Source: Spirochaetaceae bacterium (GTDB lineage: Bacteria; Spirochaetota; Spirochaetia; DSM-27196; SLST01). From it: a stretch of 5,654 nt of DNA. A program made the position numbers and the translations under genes. Below, piece after piece: positions 1-4,576 of this stretch (within the stretch, counting starts at the first letter, position 1; each line of letters starts with the position of its first letter). The notes beneath the pieces are model-generated. The model was given only the letters and a program-made list of their open reading frames with translations, did not search any database and was not told the origin of the DNA. The DNA is taken from the NCBI GenBank assembly GCA_007129695.1, contig SKVA01000386.1, forward strand, positions 1 to 5,654, in the 5' to 3' direction.

Positions 1-205
1 CGGTCACGTGGATCACTGTAGCGTCGGGAAAGAGCTCGCGCATCCAGCGGAAGCGCAGCTCGCCCGCGATTGGCTCATGCTGCAAGGTGCAGAGAAAGAC
101 GGTTACGTGCCCTGCGTACGCGCGCGCGAACCGGATCAGGTACTCGTGCCCGGCGTGAGGTGGCATGAATCGCCCGATCACGACGCCGGTCGGTTTTGTA
201 CTCAC
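1..205 (-). CDS. NadR-like nicotinamide-nucleotide adenylyltransferase family protein (partial, N-terminus only)
   Basis: Reading the minus strand from a GTG at 205-203 gives 68 uninterrupted residues that run off the left edge. Residues 8-20 (VVIGRFMPPHAGH) carry the GRFxPxHxGH signature of the HxGH nucleotidyltransferase superfamily, the ATP-binding loop that adenylates NMN in NadR/NadM enzymes. Residues 45-58 (PIAGELRFRWMREL) match the segment that follows the first Rossmann beta-alpha-beta unit in NadR-like proteins. E. coli NadR has an N-terminal helix-turn-helix before this domain; here the catalytic domain starts within ten residues of the N-terminus, so this is not a full NadR repressor. 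Whether a C-terminal P-loop kinase domain (nicotinamide riboside kinase) follows cannot be seen. The GTG start is preferred because the next in-frame ATG (codon 14) would cut into the active-site loop. No Shine-Dalgarno is visible. Likely role, by family: NAD salvage in the cytoplasm. Substrate is inferred; other adenylyl- or cytidylyltransferases share the motif. Confidence 0.75.
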   Translation of the reverse strand, partial: MSTKPTGVVIGRFMPPHAGHEYLIRFARAYAGHVTVFLCTLQHEPIAGELRFRWMRELFPDATVIHVT

Positions 206-211
206 TAGAAG

Positions 212-225
212 CGATACTACTATCG
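212..225. promoter_or_regulatory. Small dyad between divergent genes (CGATA-N4-TATCG)
   Basis: CGATA at 212-216 and its exact reverse complement TATCG at 221-225 are separated by CTAC. The dyad lies in the roughly 50-bp gap between the NadR-like gene (start 205, minus) and the exported-protein gene (start 257, plus), so one bound protein could affect both. It overlaps -10-like hexamers on the minus strand (TAGTAT, 219-214, eight bases before the GTG) and plus strand (TACTAT, 216-221). A 5-bp dyad can occur by chance, so the operator role is inference. Confidence 0.3.
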
Positions 226-244
226 GAGGCTGCCTGCGGCAATG

Positions 245-257
245 TATACTGCCCGAA
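245..257 (+). promoter_or_regulatory. Candidate leaderless promoter of the exported-protein gene
   Basis: TATACT at 245-250 matches the sigma-70 -10 consensus at five of six positions and is followed by GCCCGA and then the ATG at 257. Transcription starting about seven bases after the hexamer would begin on the A of the ATG, giving a leaderless mRNA. The same GCCCGA-ATG block follows a -10-like hexamer before the next gene (865-879). No convincing -35 is seen at the expected distance. Confidence 0.4.
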
Positions 258-880
258 TGGAGCCGTTGCGCCGATCAGCACTCCTCCTCACCGTCTGCGC
301 CCTCCTACTGGTATCTACGACTATGTACGCGCAGGTCTCGCCCGGCGATTCCCGTCGCCGGGTCGATCTCACCGGATCGATCGGCATTGTCCGGAGCATC
401 GGCTATCTGGGCCGCTACGCCGGGATCGAATCGTTTGTGTCGGCCTCCTACGGGATCCTTTCTGCCGGTGCCGGTGGGCGCTTCGTCGCCGGGACGAGCC
501 AGCTGGACGTGCACCTGGCCCCGGCGCTCCGCGTCGGATTCTGGTGGTTCTACGCGGGCGGCGGCTGGATCGTGGAAGTCGTCGATCGGACCAGTCGCTA
601 CCAGGTCATCGACTCCGGACCCTACGTCGCCGCCGGAATCGCGCCGTCGATCCGGATCGGTCGCGTCGGTCGGTTCGGCATCGACCTGGGCTACGAGGTC
701 TTCTTCCCGCTCTGGCCAGATCCGGATCAGCCACCGGCTCCCGACGTTCGTGACATAGTCGCAGACTGGTGGCTGGGAACGATCGTGGAGGACGTCTATC
801 GCGTTCTGGTGCCGAACGGCATGATGCGGATCGGCCTGCTCTACACGTTTCCGATAGAACGATATAGAATGCCCGAATGA
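257..880 (+). CDS. Exported protein of unknown function, probable small outer-membrane beta-barrel
   Basis: A 207-residue protein that I do not recognise as a named family. It begins with a likely signal peptide: basic n-region MEPLRR, hydrophobic core at about residues 7-22, and possible cleavage near Ala25 before Gln26. No lipobox is evident. The mature part is rich in Gly, Tyr, Trp and Val, with alternating polar and apolar stretches at about residues 31-45, 52-73, 80-107, 113-141 and 187-201, as in transmembrane beta-strands of small outer-membrane barrels. The fold is inferred from this pattern. Start choice: ATG 257 gives a cleaner signal peptide and follows the -10/GCCCGA signature. 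An in-frame ATG at 242, twelve bases after GGAGG (225-229), would add five residues and is a real alternative. The stop overlaps the glucosidase start (ATGA, 877-880), so it is probably the first gene of the operon. Divergent from the NadR-like gene. Confidence 0.7.
   Translation: MEPLRRSALLLTVCALLLVSTTMYAQVSPGDSRRRVDLTGSIGIVRSIGYLGRYAGIESFVSASYGILSAGAGGRFVAGTSQLDVHLAPALRVGFWWFYAGGGWIVEVVDRTSRYQVIDSGPYVAAGIAPSIRIGRVGRFGIDLGYEVFFPLWPDPDQPPAPDVRDIVADWWLGTIVEDVYRVLVPNGMMRIGLLYTFPIERYRMPE
865..877 (+). promoter_or_regulatory. Candidate internal leaderless promoter of the beta-glucosidase gene
   Basis: TAGAAT at 865-870 (five of six to TATAAT, within the AT-rich run TATAGAAT) is followed by GCCCGA and the glucosidase ATG at 877. 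The spacing and the six bases between hexamer and ATG are identical to those at 245-259. No Shine-Dalgarno precedes this ATG, which fits either a leaderless transcript or coupling through the ATGA overlap. No strong -35 is visible. Confidence 0.38.
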
Positions 881-2217
881 ACACAGGCTATAGCTTTCCG
901 AAAGACTTCCTATGGGGTACCGCCACGGCCAGCTTCCAGGTCGAAGGCGCCGCCTGGGAGGACGGGCGCGGCGCGTCGATCTGGGACACGTTCTGCCGGA
1001 CGCCGGGTAAAGTTGCGTTCGGCCATACCGGCGACGTCGCGACCGACCAGTACCATCGCTACCAGGAAGACGTGCAGCTCATGCGCGAGCTCGGCGTCGG
1101 CGCGTACCGATTCTCGGTCGCGTGGCCGCGCGTCTTTCCCGAAGGGCACGGCACGCAGAACCCGAAGGGGTTCGATTACTACAACCGCCTTGTCGATGCG
1201 CTGCTGGAGAAGGGGATACAGCCGGCGGTGACGCTCTTTCACTGGGACCTTCCGCAGGCGCTCCAGGACGCCGGGGGGTGGTCCGCGCGTGATACCGCGC
1301 TCCACTTCGAGGCGTACGCCCGCGCCGTTTTTGATGCGCTCGGCGATCGCGTCAAGAGCTGGATCACGCTCAACGAACCGTGGTGCGCGTCGCTCCTCAG
1401 CCACCTGATCGGGGCTCACGCTCCGGGGCTTCAGGACGAGCAGCTCGCGTATCAGGCGATCCACCATCAGAACCTTGCGCACGGGATCGCGATGAAGGTG
1501 TTCCGCGACGGAGGATACGACGGGCAGATCGGCACGACGCTGAACCTCTCGACGCCGCGGCCTGCAACCTCTCGTGAAGAGGACCTCCTTGCCGCGGACC
1601 GCGCCGCCGATCGTGACAGCAGGATGTTCCTCGATCCATTGTTCGGCCGTGGCTACCCGGAGCGGCACCTCGCGGCCGTCCCGCACGTGAAGATGCCGAT
1701 CCACAGCGGTGACATGGAGCTCATCGCGACGCCGATCGACTTCATCGGCATGAACTACTACAACGAGCGCGCGGTCGCGTTCGATCCGGACGCCCCCGAG
1801 CAGTTCAGGTCGGTGACCGCGTCCTATCCGGTGACGCATATGGAGTGGCCGATCACGCCGCAGGGTCTCTACCGGCAGCTCCACTGGGTGCACCAGCAGA
1901 CCGGTGGTATCCCGATCTACATCACCGAGAACGGGTGCGCGCAGGACGATCAGCTCTCCGCCGACGGGACACGGGTGCACGACACCGGACGGATCGACTA
2001 CCTGCGCAGTCACTTCCAGGTCTGCGCGAAGGCGATTCAGGACGGAGTGCCGCTTAAGGGCTACTTCGTGTGGTCTCTGATCGACAACTTCGAATGGGCG
2101 TTCGGTTATACGCGTCGGTTCGGAATCGTCTACTGCGACTACACCGACCTGCGCCGCGTGCCCAAGGATAGTTACTATTACTACCGTGAGGTCATCGCAG
2201 GGCATGAACCGTTCTAG
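877..2217 (+). CDS. Family 1 glycoside hydrolase, beta-glucosidase
   Basis: A 446-residue protein of normal GH1 length with an intact (beta/alpha)8 motif set. Residues 11-25 (FLWGTATASFQVEGA) are the GH1 N-terminal signature, with Gln21 in the -1 subsite. His122-Trp123 lie in TLFHWDLP. TLNEP contains the acid/base Glu167 and ITENG contains the nucleophile Glu351, so retaining catalysis is expected. Glu406-Trp407 (NFEWAFGY) is the sugar-binding pair of non-phosphorylated GH1 enzymes; phospho-beta-glucosidases have a Ser/Lys loop here, so a plain beta-glucosidase or beta-galactosidase is favoured over the 6-phospho type. There is no signal peptide, so it should act in the cytoplasm on imported cellobiose or other short beta-glucosides. 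The ATG at 877 puts six residues before the conserved FPKDF, usual for the family. It overlaps the upstream gene by 4 nt and the downstream desaturase by 14 nt, implying one transcript and coupled translation. Exact substrate preference cannot be read from sequence. Confidence 0.96.
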   Translation: MNTGYSFPKDFLWGTATASFQVEGAAWEDGRGASIWDTFCRTPGKVAFGHTGDVATDQYHRYQEDVQLMRELGVGAYRFSVAWPRVFPEGHGTQNPKGFDYYNRLVDALLEKGIQPAVTLFHWDLPQALQDAGGWSARDTALHFEAYARAVFDALGDRVKSWITLNEPWCASLLSHLIGAHAPGLQDEQLAYQAIHHQNLAHGIAMKVFRDGGYDGQIGTTLNLSTPRPATSREEDLLAADRAADRDSRMFLDPLFGRGYPERHLAAVPHVKMPIHSGDMELIATPIDFIGMNYYNERAVAFDPDAPEQFRSVTASYPVTHMEWPITPQGLYRQLHWVHQQTGGIPIYITENGCAQDDQLSADGTRVHDTGRIDYLRSHFQVCAKAIQDGVPLKGYFVWSLIDNFEWAFGYTRRFGIVYCDYTDLRRVPKDSYYYYREVIAGHEPF

Positions 2218-3718
2218 CGCTTCGCGGAGCGCTGTAGTCATCGGGGCCGGACTCGGCGGGCTGTCCGCCGCGGTCCGGCTTGCCGGTGCGGGGTTTGAGG
2301 TCACCGTCTACGAGCGGCAGCCGTACCCCGGCGGGAAGGCAGGTACCGAGGAGCGAGACGGCTACCGGTTCGACACCGGACCGTCGCTGCTGACGATGCC
2401 GCACGTGATCGAACGGATCTTCTCCGACGCGGGTCGCGTCTGGACCGACTACGTGCAGGTCGAGCGGCTCCCTGTGATCTGCAACTACTTCTGGCAGGAT
2501 GGCACGCGGCTGCACGCGTACGGCGATCCCGACCGGTTCGCCGCCGAGGTACAGGCGGTAACCGGTGAGCCGGCCGCTAACGTGCTGCGCTACCTGGAGC
2601 ACGCGCGGCGCGTCGACGACACGGCGTCCGAACTCTTCCTGTGGAAGAGCCTCCACGATCGACGCACGTACGCGTCGGCGCTCTTCTGGAAGAGCCTCCT
2701 CAAGGTAGGCAGGATCGATTCGCTACGAACGCTCAACCGCGCGAACGAGTCGTTCTTTCGCGATTCACGCGTAGTCCAGCTTTTCAACCGGTACGCGACG
2801 TACAACGGCTCGGACCCGTACCGGACGCCCGCGACGTTTACGATCATCCCGTACGTCGAGTACGTGCAGGGAGGCTACGCGGTGGTCGGCGGCATCCACG
2901 CGATCCCGCGCGCGCTCGAACGGCTCGCGGTTGAGCTAGGCGTCCGGTTCGAGTACAACACGACCGTCGAGCGTATCGTGTCGACGCGCGAAGCGCGCCG
3001 TCGTCGCGTCACCGGCGTCGTCGTTCACGGGACCGAGACTCACGCCGACGTCGTCGTCAGCAACGTCGACGTGTCGGTCACGTACCCGAAGCTGCTCGCC
3101 GATGAGTCGGCCGGGCAGCTGCAGCGCTACCGTCGGTTGGAGCCGTCGTCTTCCGGGCTGGTCTTCTACTGGGGCGTCAAGGCGCGGTTCGACGAGCTGT
3201 CGGTCAACAACATCTTCTTCAGCCGTGACTACCGGCGCGAGTTCACCGAGATCTTTGACGAGCATCGTTGCCCGACCGATCCGACGATCTACATCAACAT
3301 CACGTCCAAGGTCACGCCGACCGACGCGCCGGACAGCGGCGAAAACTGGTTTATTCTGGTCAATGCGCCGTATGTTGGAGAGCAGGAATGGGAGCGGGAG
3401 ACGCAGCGGGTGCGCAAGACGGTCGTGGAGCGGTTGAGCACGGCGCTCGGGTGTGATGTCGAGTCGTTGATAGCGACCGAAGGGATCATGACCCCTGCCG
3501 ACATCGAGCGGAAGACGATGAGCTACCGGGGCGCGCTCTACGGGATCTCGTCGAATACGACGTTCGCCGCGTTTTCCCGGCACCCGAACCGGAGCCGCGA
3601 CTACCGCGGCCTCTACTTCTGCGGCGGCAGCGCGCATCCCGGCGGCGGTATGCCGCTCGTGATGCTGTCGGGTCGAATCGCCGCCGACTTGGCCACGTAC
3701 GATCACGCGGACGCGTGA
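2204..3718 (+). CDS. CrtI/CrtD-family FAD-dependent carotenoid desaturase
   Basis: A 504-residue flavoprotein of the phytoene desaturase family at normal length. The N-terminal dinucleotide fold has GAGLGG at residues 14-19 with Glu37 (VYER) at the end of beta-2 to bind the FAD ribose, then PGGKAGT and the FDTGPSLLTMP segment (56-66). FNRYATYNGSDPY (194-206) and the C-terminal FAD signature LYFCGGSAHPGGGMP (470-484) complete the family pattern. The C-terminal motif (YRGALYGISSN, GGSAHPGGGMPLVMLSGR) reads to me closer to CrtD-type hydroxycarotenoid 3,4-desaturases than to classical CrtI, but this is judgement without alignment; CrtN-like or carotene isomerase relatives are possible. It would act at the membrane, adding double bonds to a carotenoid. 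Start: ATG 2204 places the glycine motif 14 residues in. A GTG at 2186 would add six residues. It overlaps the glucosidase by 14 nt. No crtB, crtE or cyclase gene is visible nearby. Confidence 0.9.
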   Translation: MNRSSASRSAVVIGAGLGGLSAAVRLAGAGFEVTVYERQPYPGGKAGTEERDGYRFDTGPSLLTMPHVIERIFSDAGRVWTDYVQVERLPVICNYFWQDGTRLHAYGDPDRFAAEVQAVTGEPAANVLRYLEHARRVDDTASELFLWKSLHDRRTYASALFWKSLLKVGRIDSLRTLNRANESFFRDSRVVQLFNRYATYNGSDPYRTPATFTIIPYVEYVQGGYAVVGGIHAIPRALERLAVELGVRFEYNTTVERIVSTREARRRRVTGVVVHGTETHADVVVSNVDVSVTYPKLLADESAGQLQRYRRLEPSSSGLVFYWGVKARFDELSVNNIFFSRDYRREFTEIFDEHRCPTDPTIYINITSKVTPTDAPDSGENWFILVNAPYVGEQEWERETQRVRKTVVERLSTALGCDVESLIATEGIMTPADIERKTMSYRGALYGISSNTTFAAFSRHPNRSRDYRGLYFCGGSAHPGGGMPLVMLSGRIAADLATYDHADA

Positions 3719-3724
3719 GGGAGG
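3719..3724 (+). promoter_or_regulatory. Shine-Dalgarno GGGAGG
   Basis: GGGAGG begins directly after the desaturase TGA (3716-3718) and stands four bases before ATG 3729. It is the clearest ribosome-binding site in the window and fixes the start of the next gene. The upstream operon genes lack a comparable site. Confidence 0.7.
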
Positions 3725-3728
3725 CAGT

Positions 3729-4463
3729 ATGGCAAAGAAGAAGACATCGCTCGTCGACGCGGCGAAGCGGTTGAACCGCGACGCCGAAACCGGCTCCGCG
3801 GCCGAGAAGTCGGCGGCCGCGAAATCTGGTGGCACTAAGCCGGCGCAACCGAAGAAGAGCGCGCCGAAAGGCGTCTCGACGACGAAGAAACCGTCATCCG
3901 ACGGTAATACTCCCAAGAGCGCGCCGGCGGCCCGGAAGGCGCCCGCCCGACCGGCCGATCCGCCCTCGACGTCCACTCCGGTCGAACTCGGCGACGCACA
4001 AGGCGGCGACCGCGCGGCGACGATCGCTGAGATCGTTGAAATCGCCGAAGGACTCGACGATGCGGGACTCGCGCTGCTCCTCAAGCAGGCGCAGGTGGTC
4101 CGTTACAAGGGTCAGATCGAAGAGTTCAACCGGCAGCTCAACTCGGCCGCCGGTCGCGCGGCGCAGGCGCGTCGCGACGCGAACCGGCCCGACTACGCGG
4201 TAGATATCGAGCGGACGCCCGATGACTTCTTCATCATCAAGATGGACAGCGCGCGCGTCTTCTTCAACCGCGGGGAGCTCCGCGAGCTGACGAAGATCTG
4301 CCACAAGGTCGCGAACGCTCGCACCGGCGCGAAGCGCCTCTTTCGCTGGTTCGAAGAGGAACGCAGCGACCTCCTCGCCGACGCCGGGATCAACTCCGAC
4401 AGCAGCCCCTACCTGACCGAGCTCTACGAGTTGATCGTGTCGACGTACAAGGTGAAGAGTTGA
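3729..4463 (+). CDS. Protein of unknown function with long basic disordered N-terminal tail
   Basis: A 244-residue protein that I cannot assign to a named family. Residues 1-85 are low complexity, rich in Lys, Ala, Ser, Pro and Thr, with no hydrophobic segment; this resembles disordered tails that bind nucleic acid or anionic partners, but binding is inference. A helical segment follows (about 95-150: IAEIVEIAEGLDDAGLALLL, then a charged amphipathic stretch with QIEEFNRQL). The C-terminal part (about 155-244) looks like a compact alpha/beta domain: DDFFIIKMDSARVFFNRGEL, LTKICHKVANA, RLFRWFEEERSDLLADAGI and a final helix ending TYKVKS. It has one cysteine (191) and no metal or nucleotide motif. 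There is no signal peptide or membrane segment, so it is probably cytoplasmic. A strong GGGAGG four bases upstream fixes the start. It lies 10 nt after the desaturase, as the last gene of the operon. The C-terminal domain may be a lineage-conserved family; that impression is unverified. Confidence 0.85.
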   Translation: MAKKKTSLVDAAKRLNRDAETGSAAEKSAAAKSGGTKPAQPKKSAPKGVSTTKKPSSDGNTPKSAPAARKAPARPADPPSTSTPVELGDAQGGDRAATIAEIVEIAEGLDDAGLALLLKQAQVVRYKGQIEEFNRQLNSAAGRAAQARRDANRPDYAVDIERTPDDFFIIKMDSARVFFNRGELRELTKICHKVANARTGAKRLFRWFEEERSDLLADAGINSDSSPYLTELYELIVSTYKVKS

Positions 4464-4491
4464 GCCCACGGACCGAGGTCGCGAGAATACC

Positions 4492-4522
4492 GACATCTTG
4501 TCCAGTCAGTGGACAAGATGTC
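4492..4522. repeat. Perfect 13-bp inverted repeat with 5-nt loop
   Basis: GACATCTTGTCCA (4492-4504) and TGGACAAGATGTC (4510-4522) are exact reverse complements around GTCAG. It lies 28 bases after the stop of the unknown-protein gene. As RNA it would form a strong hairpin and could end the upstream operon, but no T-run follows, so a classical Rho-independent terminator is not supported. Because related sites continue downstream (see the array entry), binding of a protein to DNA is the better reading. Confidence 0.75.
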
Positions 4523-4538
4523 ATACATTCTGTTCAAT
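4510..4538 (+). promoter_or_regulatory. Possible promoter for the ATPase gene
   Basis: TGGACA (4510-4515, five of six to the -35 consensus) and TTCAAT (4533-4538, four of six to the -10) are separated by 17 bases. The -35 would lie inside the inverted repeat, so a protein bound there would block RNA polymerase. A perfect TTGACA also occurs at 4542-4547, but no -10 sits at the right distance; TATTCT (4557-4562) is only 9 bases away. The actual promoter is therefore uncertain. Confidence 0.3.
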
Positions 4539-4576
4539 GATTTGACAAGATGCGCTTATTCTGACAAACCGTCACC

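Larger units (their letters stand above)
4483..4573. promoter_or_regulatory. Multi-site operator-like repeat array upstream of the ATPase gene
   Basis: Three copies of ACAAGATG-N5/6-ATTCT occur: one on the minus strand (4501-4484) and two on the plus strand (4513-4531 and 4545-4562). The plus copies are offset by 31-32 bp. Overlaid on these are four 11-bp sites of the form GACA-N3-TGTC: perfect at 4492-4502 and 4512-4522, one with two mismatches at 4544-4554 and one with one mismatch at 4563-4573. Centres are at 4497, 4517, 4549 and 4568, that is, two pairs spaced about two helical turns, three turns apart. The last site ends three bases before the ATPase ATG. The region is visibly richer in A and T than the flanking genes. 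A repressor or autoregulator binding here is inference. Confidence 0.55.

Noticed and set aside
165..758. Alternative plus-strand frames (165-758 and 196-753) over the exported-protein gene
   Set aside because: They are Arg/Ser/Pro-rich without a signal peptide or motif, whereas the chosen frame has a signal peptide and beta-strand pattern and overlaps the next gene by ATGA.
910..2304. Long minus-strand open frame (464 codons) antisense to the glucosidase
   Set aside because: It is an Arg/Val/Asp-rich translation with no recognisable motif, lying wholly over a gene with all GH1 catalytic residues; long antisense frames are expected in GC-rich coding sequence.
2936..4084. Minus-strand open frame of 382 codons across the desaturase and unknown-protein genes
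   Set aside because: It spans the junction of two well-supported plus-strand genes, and its sequence is low-complexity Ala/Ser/Arg typical of a shadow frame.
4492..4522. Rho-independent terminator of the upstream operon
   Set aside because: The stem is long and perfect, but no T-run follows (ATACATTCTG instead), and further copies of the same motif downstream point to protein binding sites. A terminator role in addition is not excluded.
4483..4573. CRISPR array or transposon end
   Set aside because: Repeats are short, imperfect and of mixed orientation with spacers too small for CRISPR, and there is no transposase or flanking target duplication in view.
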